Shown piece after piece: positions 10,600-23,472 of a stretch of DNA of 64,000 bases. The DNA lies in NCBI GenBank assembly GCA_963854835.1, contig OY978526.1:15517277-15581276 (forward strand), in the 5' to 3' direction. Position 1 is the first letter of the stretch. Each line of letters starts with the position of its first letter. The stretch comes from Megamerina dolium. Lineage: Eukaryota > Arthropoda > Insecta > Diptera > Megamerinidae. The notes below the pieces were generated by a model. It was not told the DNA's origin, ran no database searches, and saw only the letters and a list, made by a program, of their open reading frames with translations. A program made the position numbers and the translations under genes.

Positions 10600-13500
10600 G
10601 ATCAGCTGTTCCAATCTATTTCATACAAGTGCCTTAAGAGCGATTAGTCAAAACGGATTGGTAGGTAATGTAACGCTGGAATCTGTGGAAATTAGATTTT
10701 CAACGGTGCATATGAGAGTCATTCTCCTTTCTCTCTATCATATTTCTATTTTATACTAAACCTAGCTAAACTTATATAGCATATGGATTGAGCGAAATAT
10801 ATTTTAATCGAAAGAGCAATGAAATATTTTTCATTGACAAATAGTTGTTCTTTTTCTGCATGCATTCTACAGAAGCGAGTTCGTTCATTCGTCAGATTCG
10901 ATATACGAATATATGAAATTTATTATATTTCATGTTAAAAATTGAAATCGAATAAAGTTTAATTTCATGAACATGCGCTGAACATGAAATTCAAAATGTT
11001 TAAATAACTATTTTCCATAAAATGATTTTTCAACCATTCACTATAACCGTTTCGGTATTTATGTTATTTTCGTAGAGTAAACTACTAAATAGAAGGCTGC
11101 TTGGTAATAGCCGCAATAATGATAATACTATTAACCAACATAAGTAATGGTATATGTCATAATTGCAAATATTTACATATATATAAATATAAATAGCACT
11201 TATTTATTATTATCTATAAATGTACATTATACGATTACTGTGCATAAAGTGTAACCAAAATAAAGAATGAATACTGAGCAGTTTTTACATAGTAGCAGAA
11301 GTGAATTCTAAAATATCGTCGTATCGTTCGTTTATTTATTATTATTTTTTTTTTTCTTTGAGTGGATGATTACAGAATACATATTTGTAATCTTAACGTG
11401 TGATCATAATACTTGCATTAATTACAGTACATAATACCAACAACGTATTGCAATATTGCTCCACTCTCATATGTACTTATTACCATGTACTACGTGTTGC
11501 GTAAAATACTACCTATAACACTTCAATAGGACTCCGGCACATGTTTCAACATTTTCAATTGCACTTTTCATCCAAAACAATAGCAACAACAGATAAGTGG
11601 CCCAAGATATGTAGGAAAAGAAGAAGAAGAAATATGTAATATGTAAATACTTAAAAAATTACTTGGCCCATACACAATGTACTTATATACTAGTATATAT
11701 AATACTATCATTTTCGTATATACATACATATTTGTATAATGAAATTTGAAATGTTATGCCATTGGAAGGGAATCACATTAAGTTAGCCCTTTTAAGTAAA
11801 TTATACAAACAATGTGAATATTCATCATTTGCATGCATTATAGAGAACAATAGCAAGTATAATGGTGGTAGTAAAAAAAATATGTTAATCATATAATAAA
11901 CGATAGCATCTTCATAGAGTAGGTACTTCTTGCTGCAAGTGATGCTTTATACATACGTATAAACATGTATACGTTAATTCCATATACATTTAACCAGCAA
12001 CATACGTGCAACAAATCATATCATATTACATGACAATGATGATAGTAATGATCTTGATGATGATTACGATGATGGTGATGAAGATGGTAATGATGACAAG
12101 TTTTATTGTCATACGTAAGTATTTGTAAGTGACGATAATTTCAACAAAAACCATTGAGCATAAATATGTGTTTGCTTAATGGTTGGTTAACATAAATACG
12201 ATTGGTTTTAATGTGCTTATAAATTTCGTTTATTACAAGGGCATGCATGCTTATGAATTTCATATTTTACTAAACAATATTTTCCACTTGAAAATCCATA
12301 TCAAATAGTAATAAATAAATAAATATGCGATTTGTTATTGTTCGTCAGAATTTAGAGTCATAATTTAGAAACGGCTTATATACATATGTATGTATGTATA
12401 TCATATGACAACAATAAATGATTATAGCGAATTGTTGTGTAATATCTGAAATAATCATTTTTTTTTTTTCATTTGTAGTGTTTCTTTCTGTTGTTGTTTC
12501 ATAATTATGCTTGTCTCTATCATTGTATGCCTGTTTGATAATATGTAGTTTGTAATATGTATATTTGTTTTATAATTATGTAGGCTTGTGTACAATCTCA
12601 TTTGCAATCATTGTTGTATATGGAATATAATAGACATTTTATGCCAGAAATGGGAAAGCCGAAAATATATGTTGCATTTTTACTGTATTTCTTTAGGTAG
12701 ATTAGTCATATTGTATGCAATGGCATAAAGACATCACATACACATACACATACATACCAAACTGGAATGAAACACCTATTTCCACTAGCAGCAGGCATGA
12801 TCATTTGTTTATTTAACATTTCATAGGTTGCAGATATGTATATATGATTAGTATTACTTATGCCACAAAATCTATGTAGTAGGCACGTCTGTATCATACA
12901 TATTTTTGGGGTGTGTATTGAATATGGTGCATTTGGTGTTATGGCCAAAGTAAAAGTGAATTCGTTTTATATGTATGTATAAGACTGTATTCAAAACAAT
13001 GAATATTAGGTAATAATCGAAAGATATTAATTTCAATATGAACATAAATATAACAATGGGATTTAAATATGTATTACAATTTTTAAAGTAGAGTAGGTTT
13101 CAATCAACATACAGTTTAAAGCTGGAATTGAATCTAATTACTTAGCGATTATTTCTCTGTTTCAAATAGAGTCAATCATATCAACATAATGTTCTGTCAA
13201 CATATTCGGTTCTGGCAACATGTTCTCTTTAGTCAACATGTTCTGTTCTCTCAACATGTTCGAAGAATCGAAAGAAATGTTGGAGAGTAAATATAATGAG
13301 TTTGTAAGCGAACTCGCATGAAGAGAGAATATTAGAAGTAAATATTGTATGTTCAGTAAGAATGTTGAGTATTAAAACTATTGGAAGTCCGTCAAAATTT
13401 TAACCTCTCTGTTGGCATACATTTTGAGACCATTTAAAGAATAGATATAGTGTAGGTAAGTAAATTTCAGAGTTGGTTAAACATATATTTTACCCCTCTA

Positions 13501-16500
13501 CGGCCATTTATGGATATTTTAATGAATGTTTGAACTTTTTTGACTTTTTAGAGATTAGGGACCTGCAGTTTGCGACCCTTAATACGTAAAGATATATTTG
13601 TCTCTTCTACTGGACTATAGCTTTTTGTTTCTTTATGTGGCTGTATTATTAAGTGCTGACTCAGAATTTATAAGCTAAATATTTTCAATAAATAAATTTT
13701 CTTTTTAATTACACAGAAGTAAAAGCGACCTTAAAACCTAAACATAACTCAATTTCATATTTATACTACAAGTATTGAGTCGCACAAAGAGAAAAGTCAC
13801 TAATACCAATAGCCAATATTTGCACATAATAATTGTTTAGTTTAAGCTACTGAAAATAAGTACCAGAAGCACTTTATGGCTATCGTCTGATGTTTAACAA
13901 CAATTTACACATATATGCATACACGTAGTATGCATAGGTACACCAGTATGATGCTGTGTAAACATACTTGTCATCATATATGTATATGTCTCTATCCGTC
14001 AATTCATTTATGACACGGTAAAATTACACAGCACATGTAAATGAAATGCAAAATTGTAAACATTATTTTTTCTTGCATGCGTCTTATGCATTGCTATACT
14101 AAGCTCATTGACCCGCTTTTTTGTGCCATTTTTTTTTTTTTGTAAACAAACAATTACAGTATGCTATTTGAATTTTTAAAGAAAATTTATCATAATTGGG
14201 CTATTCAAAAATATATTATCACTATCATAATACAATAAAATGATTGAATGCTACATAAGTTATAAAGCACAAGATGAAGGGTCACAAGAAAGTCCGTTGT
14301 GATAATATTGTATATAGAGAAAATAAATATAGATAATTAAAATTAATATTAAATAATGTAATATGTACCAATCATTTTTAAATAAGACACTCAATAATGT
14401 TTGGAAGAAAAAAAAAATGTGTTTATAAACATTTTAACTCTGAGCAAACAATTTAAATACTCACAAGGCGCTCTATTGTACTCGCACATAAATATGGCAC
14501 ACTTTTTGTATACCTACCTTTCACAAACATTTGCCTTATTGCTATTGGCGATCGTAGCAATCATCGATTAATATCGCCATCGCCAGCATCGACATCAATT
14601 CATACAGTTACGATAGTGTCATGATAGTGTACAATTGAAGTAATTCATTTAATGAAACTTACTTGACTTACTTCATTTTATAAGTATGGAGTATGTTGCT
14701 AGAGTCGAAACTGCATTATCAAATTTGTGTGTGTGTGTGTGAGTGTGTGTGCGCAAACGCGTGTTTGCGCATTGAACGCACATTAGTTTTAGAATTGGTG
14801 CGATTTGTCAATTAGTTGCATAAAACACATTGATTTTTATTGCTGACACATGGTCAAGGAGTGGTACTACATATATACATATGTTCATATACATATATGT
14901 ATATAATTAAGTACATAACATAGGTACATGTATATAGTTGTAACGTTGATCGTGTTGGTGTTGCTAACGATGTGGTGTTATTGGAGTTCTTAAATGCTAC
15001 CAATTTATTTGTTATATTTATATACAAACATACATATACTTGTAGTAGTGTACAAGCGCAACAACCATATAATTTTATTCACACAGTTTCAATTTGTTGA
15101 AGCACCATTTTCTGTGATTGGGCAAGTTTTCTTTTTATTTTAAAAAACAATTAATACAAAGAAATCCACTAGGCTAAATAATCATTGTGGTTATTAGTGA
15201 AACTTATCAATATAAATTGAGAGCTTAAAGAATATACAACATTGATATATAAATGAAATAATTGCATATTACATTTAATATACAACAATTTTGTATTGTA
15301 CATACTTTTAAGGGTATTTTAGTTAGTTAATATATAATATTTACTTGTGCTATAACTACGGGGATTACATTAATGCTCATATTCCTAATTTATTTTAACG
15401 AACTCAACAAATACTAATTTACTAAAATATTGGTAAATTATTGAAATACAAGATAAGACAAGACAATATTCATTTCAATTAAGAGACTGACACAACGATT
15501 TGCATTTTTCAAATGAATTTAAATTTTGATACATAAAACACCAAAGAATCTTGCTCCATCTTTTTTGGATTATTATTTTGCGTGTGGATTGTGAATATTG
15601 ACAGTCTTGGAGAATATATATGAGCTAATTTCAAATAGTAGAACTCTTGTGATGCAGACTTCTTTGAAAAATTGTTCATCTTAAACTGTTTCCATACGAA
15701 AGAATTGCTGAAATTCTTCTTGTTTGTTTGTTCGGATGGTAACCATATTTCATACGAAATAAAGGTTGCAAATCATTACTTGCACAATGTCAAAGACTTT
15801 TAGTAAATCGCAATCGGGCATGATGATGATATTTATTTACCTTCGAAATCATGTAAAGGCAACTTCAAATCATTTAAAATTGCCACACAAATAACAAATA
15901 ACCACTACTTCGGAGTACATGCGATTGTAAATATATACATACCATCAAATAATCACGGTTAACTTTAGCAATTAACTAACTCATGTGATCGTTGAACAAT
16001 GTTAGCATTTATTTTACATGCATTCTATGCAATTTGGATATGGCTTGACCATTTATAAATTGCATCCATTGCTACCCACAATACATATGTATGCCATTGT
16101 TTTTCTGTTTTTTTTTTTTCATCAATATACCATGAACATTTTTATATATAAAAAAAAACAAACATATACTTATTTATATCGATTTTTTTAATGTCATTCA
16201 AAGTGTTCAACTGTAAGAAACGTGATTGTGGTAAATGTCAAAAATTGCTGCTGTTCCATTGTTGCGTAAATATTGTACCTATTATTGACATCAAATTGAG
16301 ATAATATTACATCATATTTATTCATGTTCATTTGGCTAACTATACGTTTTGTGTACATATAGAGATACTTATTTATATGAACATTGTAGCTATTTATTTT
16401 ATTGCTATCCATGTGTGAATATGATGAGGTAAATCACAAAACAAAAAAAAACTTTTACCTATATTTAGTTCATATTTATAAAAATGATATGCATTTTATA

Positions 16501-17016
16501 CATATATATAATTATATTTATAATCTATAAGTTAGCTTATATTTCTTGCCATTACTGTATCATAATCAATTTAATCAACCTTGAACTACATATTTTGTTT
16601 GTATTTTACCTACTAACTACATATAAGCTTTACATTGCATATTTAACAGTTCGTTAACCACACCTTCTCACCTATTTGCCACTCTCTGTGTAATTTGAAA
16701 TACTCATTATTTGCGGCTGTCTATAATAATTGCGATTATATGATATATTTTAACAGCTCCATTGAATGTGAATTATGCTATCATCAATGTAAAAATTCAT
16801 TACAGTCATGGTAGTGAGACAAGCTTGTCAGATTCATTTGGTAGGCGTGATGGTGATGAAGATTTGTGTACTCATGTGATTTTGTTTATTGTTTTCTTCT
16901 TGTATATAAAATAATTTAGTTATGGTTTATTTACACACACAAAAAAAAAGCCACAGATAATGAATGAACATTGATTTTAGTTCCACATATTGTTAACTGT
17001 TTATGGGTGTTTATGT
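10600..17016. other. Non-coding stretch with microsatellites
   Basis: No gene can be supported. It contains GAT/GAA-rich simple sequence at about 12030-12100, a short tandem repeat at 13183-13262, a GT tract at 14725-14752 next to a GCGCAAAC/GTTTGCGC stem at 14751-14770, and many ATACATAT tracts. The short open frames (for example 12706-12948 and 16194-16412, minus) follow simple sequence and lack splice or start context. Confidence 0.5.
13183..13262. repeat. Short tandem repeat of a CAACATGTTCT unit
   Basis: Four to five imperfect units of about 20-24 bp carry the core TCAACATGTTCT or a variant (TAATGTTCTG, CAACATATTCGG, CAACATGTTCTC, CAACATGTTCTG, CAACATGTTCGA). The core ACATGT is itself palindromic. 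No function is visible. Confidence 0.6.
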
Positions 17017-17365
17017 GTGCCGTAGCTCAGTGGTTAGTGTGTTCGCCTTCTGATCTGTAGGTCGTGGTTCAATACCCGGCTGATGCATAACAAATTTAAT
17101 ATCGAAAAGATTTTTCTTTCGAACGGTACCCACCTGTCGGCAAGCAATTGGCAATTCTTCCGACAGTAACAACTTGTCATGAAAAAGCTTCTAAAAAGAA
17201 CTCTGTGACAAAGCTCAGAAAAAGTGATGTCACAAGTGTTCTGCCATTCGGAACCGGCTAAAATAAGTAGATCCATTCTAATACTGTCCAAATTTAAGAC
17301 GCACAACAGTAATGGAAGAGAAGCTCGGCCAATGATCCCTTTGGGGCTTTAAGTGCCACATATTT
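17017..17365 (+). mobile_element. tRNA-derived SINE, copy 2
   Basis: Same family and same length as the copy at 3512-3860, with the tRNA-like head (box A-like at about 17023, box B-like at about 17066) and the same GGGGCTTTAAGTGCCACATA tail. It ends about 60 bp from the stop codon of the minus-strand Kazal gene, so it probably lies antisense in that gene's 3' UTR or at its polyadenylation site. The minus-strand open frame across it (17034-17306) is a by-product of the SINE sequence. Confidence 0.85.
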
Positions 17366-17425
17366 ATTTATTTTATTTATATTGGTAACCAGTTGAACTT
17401 TTAAGATATTATTTGATATTTTAGA

Positions 17426-20400
17426 TCAGTCATCATCTTCCGTACATTCCCCACTTGAACGTAAATAGTAATCTATATGAAAAAGAGAGAAAAAAAATTT
17501 AAAATAATTTTCTAAATTTCAATAACTAGACACAATAATATTTACCTTCGCCTGTTTTACAAATATATTCTGATAATTCACATTCATTGTTGAATGTACG
17601 ATACTTGCCATCTAATTCGCCACAGACGGGATTTACAATATTTGGGCAGTCAGTCGGACAATGCTCTTCATATTCTTGCTTCGTTACTGGTATAAAAGCT
17701 ACTCAAAAACATTTTAGTGTCGAAATTAAATGAAATTATAATATAAATTACCATTTGTAGTTTGAATATAATTTGCACAGCTAATATGAGCAACTTCACA
17801 AATATTACGAAAATGTAAACAAATTGTATCGTTTGTAATCCACAAAGGATTTCCTACATCTAAACAGTTTCTTAAATGTGTACATGGAATATGTAACTGA
17901 TTTTGAAAACGTATGGCTGTAACGTAAATTGTTAATCGCCATATTTGTATTACTAAACCATAGTGTATTGCCTTCGAGAATAACATTTCAACTGTATTCA
18001 CTTCGCGTTCACTTTGGTTCTATTTGGTACTGAATACAATGAATTATTAATTGAGTTTAATTAAAAGTACGCGGGGATTTTTTTGCTCTATAATGGCATG
18101 TTTATAAAAATATTAAAAAAAATAAATAATAAAAAAATAGAAACATATTAAAAAATAATTATAATGAATTAATATTCATTATAATTATTTCTTTATTAAA
18201 AAATCGCATATGCCTCTAAATTTTTCATTTAAACCCTTAAATTCCTTTCCATCGCCATTATAAATATTATTAAAAAGGGTAAGTACTTATGCATATTCTC
18301 ATATGTACTTAAAGAGAAATATTGCAAAAGTTTTATGTAATGGCGATTAAATTTTCTAAATCAAAAAGAAGAAATAAATCGAAAATAATATTTAAACGGT
18401 CATATGAACTACAATCACTATAATTTGGCAAGACAAAAAAAAACACACTACTTTCACTTTGCCATTCAAAGAAAACAAATGAAGCAAAAAATTAAAAAAA
18501 AAAAAAAACAAAAGCGAAAACAATCTGTCAAAATATGCTTTCGCACTGAAGTTAAGAGTAATAAAAATGCCACTTCAGTGCAGACTTGTGAACTAAATAG
18601 CCGTCAGATATGGAATAATTAATTTGCTGACAAAATGACAGTATTAAAATTGTTTTTACTTCAACACTGATATGATTAATGGTCAGAACGATCGATTGAA
18701 CAATCGAAAATCGACACCCTAAGGGCGAAGTACGTTTTTTGGTTTGCACAACCGTAAATTCATAGTATATACCATGTAATAAAAATATAATATTTACATA
18801 TGATCTACGCAAATTTTCTTATTTCTTACTTATTTCTTCTATATAAAGAAATTTTCCTATGTGCCGATATAGTGGTTCATTAGCGAAACATAAATAATTT
18901 GAAGTATTTCATTTTAAAATTTTGTTGAGTTATGCGACATAAACTAATACCGTTTTCACCATCATCATCATCATCATCAATTAGCATTTATAAAAATGAC
19001 TAGACATTTGTTATGAAATTATAATTTATTTACTTCATTATGAATAATAAAAAAAGATATTATATATTTAATTTAACAATATTATGTTTCATATTTCTGT
19101 TACACAGCTCATTGTTAGCTCACTTAGTTCACTTACATTCACCACTTGCACTTACGAAGTAGGCTATATGCAATTAAAGAATAGAGGAATTTTAATAATA
19201 TTTTCAAGTTTAAGGTCTGTACATAATTATACTCACTTTCATTGGTTTTGCAAATGTGCGCAGATAATTCGCATTCATTGTTAAACGTACGCTTCTGACC
19301 ATCTAATTCAGCACATACAGGGTTGGCCTCTTTAGGGCAATCATCATGACAATATTTTTGACATTCTTCTTTTGTTACAATGGATAAAGCTGTACGAATA
19401 AAATATAAATTATAATAATTATGATGATGATGAATATTAAAAACAATTTAAAGAAAGTGAAGTGCCGAAAATGTATTTCTTTTGACGGTTTTTGTAAATA
19501 CCTATAGATTATATTGTATAAAACTATGATCAAAAAGTTTTCGGAGAATTGAATGTAATTTTTTTTTTAGGTTGTTAGTACTTCTCCTGTCATCATTGGC
19601 ATAAAATGATGAGCATCACATCAAAGAATAAAGAAACAATTTCGTGCTCAAAAATCATCGATTGAGAATTAGAGACCATATTGATGTCATCAAAATGTCG
19701 TTTGGGTCAATAGAATCAATTTTGAAAGAACGACTGGGCCTCAGGCGAGTCAATTTACGTTGATCCTGAAAATATTCAATTTGTTCAAAAATTATATCCT
19801 TAACTACCATATTCGTCTTTACCAAACTGCTGCGAGGATACAATAAAATAAGAGAATAATTGTATCGCTTTCGGAGAAGATTACATTGAAGTCGACAAAA
19901 TAATAGTTCGTATTTTACTATAAGCACTTCATATTTCCGGAAACTTTTTGAACATAATATTCGAACTCGTATTATAGCTCACTATTCCGGAAACAGTACA
20001 ATTTAAAAAAATGCAGGGTATAAAATATACAATTTGTACAGAAAACTGCTCGCGTAATGCAATTTCACTGTAGAGCTCTATATAAATCATTGACAAAATG
20101 GCACTAAAGTGATTAATAGGTTATACAACTACGATAAAAAATGTGTGCTTTAGGAGAGTTTCTGTATTCAACTTTAACAAATTGCTTATTGACTAGTAGC
20201 ATAGCTAATTGGTTAGTGAGTTTGCTTTATTTGCTGCTCTTCAGTTCAAATTCCAATTAAATCAATTACATATTTCGTATGTATTTTTTGTCATATGCAG
20301 ATTTTTTTCATTTTTCCATTATTCCATTAAATGTTACGAAGCTAATGAGATGATTTAACTGCACCCAGGACAATCAACCGAAAACAAATGAAAGCAAAAC

Positions 20401-20914
20401 ATACAAAACTTCACATAACTAATGGTGACCGTACAAAATATTGCATATGTCAATTGGCAAGCATGAAGATATATGTACGTCATCTGTGACACATGAAATT
20501 TTTTATTTTAAAGCGCTACAAGTTTAAATAGAATCTTTTCGAGAGCAATTTACATTCATGCTTTCAAAAAGATTCGTTTTTAACATAACAAAAATTCGAC
20601 GACTTATTTGTAGCTTTTACTTTTTATATAATACTTATACGATTCATATTTAAAAGAATTTAAACATATAATCTTTTTATGTACGTACTCTTCTTATCAC
20701 GATTATTACGACGACAATTATCATTGCGATATTCACAGTCACTACTGAATGCAAAACAATTTTCATTATCAATAGCCCATGTAATATCCTTTTCTGGTGT
20801 ACAATCTCTGATTAATGCAATCGGACATGGTCTAACGCCAAGTTGTATTTGTTGAGCATGTGCCAATGCCATTAATACAGCCAATAAAATAATGATTTTT
20901 TCAAAATGATACAT
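17426..20914 (-). CDS. Secreted tandem Kazal-type protease-inhibitor-like protein
   Basis: Five exons: 20914-20689, 19389-19237, 17916-17752, 17698-17546 and 17472-17426, all with GT-AG introns in phase 1, giving 247 residues. The start is followed by a signal peptide (FEKIIILLAVLMALAHA). Exon 1 also carries a Cys-rich module with core WAIDNENCFAFSSDCE. Exon 2 is a classic six-Cys Kazal domain (core NPVCAELDGQ, RTFNNECEL, HICK). Exon 3 is a second Trp module (core PLWITNDTICLHFRNICE), and exon 4 a second Kazal domain (NPVCGELDGKYRTFNNECEL) in which the first Cys is replaced by Tyr. Exon 5 is a short acidic tail ending ECTEDDD. The layout is therefore A-B-A-B, as expected from duplication of a two-exon unit. 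Kazal domains inhibit serine proteases in secretions or haemolymph; the target here is unknown. Exon ends are read from splice consensus, not transcripts. Confidence 0.87.
17917..19236. other. Kazal gene intron 2 (1.3 kb)
   Basis: AT-rich intron between the first Kazal exon and the second Trp-module exon. It contains a CAT/ATC microsatellite at 18958-18979 and A-rich tracts near 18480-18510. Open frames here (18404-18622 plus, 18552-18812 minus) show no domain and no splice support. Nothing else was recognised. Confidence 0.6.
19528..19953 (+). mobile_element. Internally deleted mariner-like element
   Basis: About 425 bp bounded by imperfect inverted repeats: a 19-base left end containing TCAAAAAGTTTTCGGA (19528-19546) and a right end (19935-19953) whose complement matches 16 of 19 bases. 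The plus strand at about 19690-19745 reads SFGSIESILKERLGLRRVNL, which fits the helix-turn-helix region of mariner-family transposases, then a stop. The catalytic region is absent. It lies in intron 1 of the Kazal gene. The 90-residue minus-strand open frame across it is antisense noise. Confidence 0.6.
20195..20265 (+). repeat. Degenerate tRNA-like sequence, possible old SINE head
   Basis: TAGCTAATTGGTTAGTG (about 20202) resembles a box A and AGTTCAAATTCC (about 20243) a box B. Their spacing is close to that in the two SINE copies. The 3' body of the SINE is not recognisable. It lies in intron 1 of the Kazal gene. Divergence is too high for a working tRNA. Confidence 0.4.
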
Positions 20915-21017
20915 TTTCTAGAAATTATGTGTATTAACAACGTTTGTCGCACAGAAATCTACACAGAAGACACTCAACTTTCAAATCAAAACTATTTTGA
21001 GAAAATGTGATGTTTAA

Positions 21018-21028
21018 CCTTTTATAGC
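21018..21028 (-). promoter_or_regulatory. TATA box of the Kazal gene
   Basis: The minus strand reads TATAAAAGG, a consensus TATA box, about 105 bp upstream of the start codon at 20914. A start site about 30 bp downstream would give a 5' UTR of roughly 75 bases. A strong TATA box suits a tissue-restricted, highly expressed secretory gene; the exact start site is inferred. Confidence 0.65.
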
Positions 21029-22189
21029 TTCTGTCTATGATGTCACATACATTTGTATGTAAATACATAATCGAAGAAATTTCTAAATAAATCGGTCATT
21101 TAACTTTCATCTTTTATTCAACTACCTTATATACTATACTATATTTGATCATGCTGTGACTATGGATATACAAGTATATATGAAAATAAGCAAACCAGTT
21201 ATTTCAAAACTTATTTGCATTGCATATTAAATTCAGAATTTTAATATGATTTTTACTATAGAAAGTCTTAAAATACATACTTGTACGTTCGTTACATTAC
21301 AGCTTCCTCAAATAACATATAATACTTTTACGATAGTATGTACTTCAGAGCATCAAAGTACATTTTGTTGTATACCGTAAAATTCAATAAGTGATTGCTT
21401 TTAAAATATTGATTCAAAGTGAAAGGATAATTATGCCAACACTGTTATCGTTTTACAACGGATGTATTTTTTTGTTTCGCAAAAATCATCCCTTTCTTTT
21501 CACTTGTCAAGTGTAAACCTTGACCAAAATCAGATATATAATTATATTCGATTGTACTTGAATAATGGATTGTATGTAATTACATTCGATATTAAAATTG
21601 ACCACTTGCATAAATTGGTACTTATACTTTCTCTTGGACACTTGTAAAATTACTTAAATAATGGAGAGCAAAAATAATGTAACACTTAAGTGATTAATAT
21701 TAATCAGCTAAATTACTTGCGATTCAGAAAGACTACTATTAATAGCGAATAGCGAAGGCGAAATTCAGCATATATATACATATATATATAGTTGATTTAA
21801 AACCTTTCAAATATTTAACACTTTTGCTTATGGAAGCAGATTTAAGGCATTGAAAGTGGTAATTGCTTAGGGGAGATTGAAGAATAGCAGATCAATTTGT
21901 CTTACGATTTTTTGAGATCCTGAATTGTGAATAGAAAAATAATTGATAAATTTTTCTAGTTTGTCTTCAGAACCTTTAAATTAATTCATGAAAATATTTT
22001 CACACAAATATTTATCCTTTCAAGGTTTTTGGGTAGAAAAAATCGAAATTTCATATATATGTATTTTCACTAAAATTCATTATCAGAGCACTTTTGCTTG
22101 TAGAATTACCAAATGGTTTTCATAAGCTTGTTTACGATTACGATAAATCCAAATTTGATATTTATTTTTCACTAAAAATAACCACTCTC
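21029..22189. other. Spacer upstream of the Kazal gene
   Basis: No gene was recognised. This interval and the part up to 23472 are where the missing first coding exon of the plus-strand peroxidase should lie, unless it is further upstream. I could not pick a convincing ATG exon ending in the required phase. Confidence 0.5.
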
Positions 22190-23095
22190 CCCACCGTTTA
22201 ACACCAAACGAAGTTCCAGACAAGGTGATTCGTTATCGTGTGACTTCTTCAACCTTATTGTGGAGAAAATTATTCGAGCTGCAGATTTACGACATAATGG
22301 CACTATCTTCAAGAGAAATGTCATGCTGCTGATATATGCCGACGATATTGACATATTGACTGTGCAGCATTCTCTGAATTGGAACGAGAGTCACGAATCG
22401 AATGGGTCTTACGTTAAACGAGGGCAAGACGAAGTACCTAGTATCAACAAATTAAGAGTCCCTGCGTCTTAGACAACACGTCACTGTTGATAATTACACT
22501 TTCGGGGTAGTGAAGGACTTCGTCTATCTTGGAACCGGCATCAACTACTGTAATGACGTCAGCCTGGAGATCATGCGTAGGATAACTCTTGCAAACAGGT
22601 GTTACTTTGGGCTGAGTAAGCAATTGAGTAGTTTCGAAGCCCTCTCTCGAAAATCGAAAATCACACTCTACAAGTCCCTCATTATACCTGTCCTCACATA
22701 TGGCGCAGAAGCCTCGACAATTTCCACCACGGATGAGAGTATGCTTGGAGTTTTCGAGAGAAAAGTTCTGCGCAAGATCTTCGGACCTATTTGCATCTAT
22801 GGTGAGTATCGAATAAGGTACAACGATGAGCTGTATGAGCTGAACGCTGACATTGACATAGTCAGGCGAATCAAAATGCAGCGGCTGCGCTGGCTAGGTC
22901 ATATCGACCGAATGGAGGAAGACGCTCCAGCGAAGAGGAGACAAACCTCCGTTGGAAGGACCAAGTGTTGGGTAACCTGGTGTCGCTTAGAATATCCAAT
23001 TGGCGCCAGCAAGCGAAAACAGAGAAGACTGCCGCACATTATATGTTCGGCCTAAATCGATCATCGGTTGTTATGGGCACATAAGAAGAAGAAGA
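22190..23095 (+). mobile_element. 5'-truncated LINE reverse transcriptase fragment
   Basis: From about 22194 one frame reads RQGDSLSCDFFNLIVEKIIR, then MLLIYADDIDIL, the reverse-transcriptase catalytic YADD box. After a frame break the next frame (22510-23055) reads LTYGAEASTIS, VFERKVLRKIFGP and RLRWLGHIDRME, the usual C-terminal blocks of endonuclease-reverse transcriptase LINEs. The element ends in a GAAGAAGAAGAA-type tail at about 23070-23095. The N-terminal endonuclease and much of the polymerase are missing, so it is dead. It sits just upstream of the first recovered peroxidase exon, probably in that gene's first intron. Confidence 0.85.
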
Positions 23096-23472
23096 AAAAT
23101 AATCACTAGGGATCGCCTGGATATTTTTTAAATTCCAGAAATTCTTGCTAAAATCTTTATATAAAAAAAACCAAATCAGTGTGTGACCAAAACTTGATAG
23201 CCCTTTGTAATTTTTAGAAAATGTGGCGTCAACTAAGATCTGTGAGATTAATCTATGAAATCTTGAAACATATATATTTTTTATATTATTTAGGAATTAT
23301 TTTGAAATGAAAAAGTGAATTTACCATCATTTTTGAATTCTTCAATTTGCTCCAATTTATAGACTTTTCTTTTTAGACAAAACATTTCAAAATATACAAA
23401 TATTGTAAAATTTTAATATATACGAATTTTTATTAATCAAATTATGTATTTTTTTTATTGATTTATTTACAG

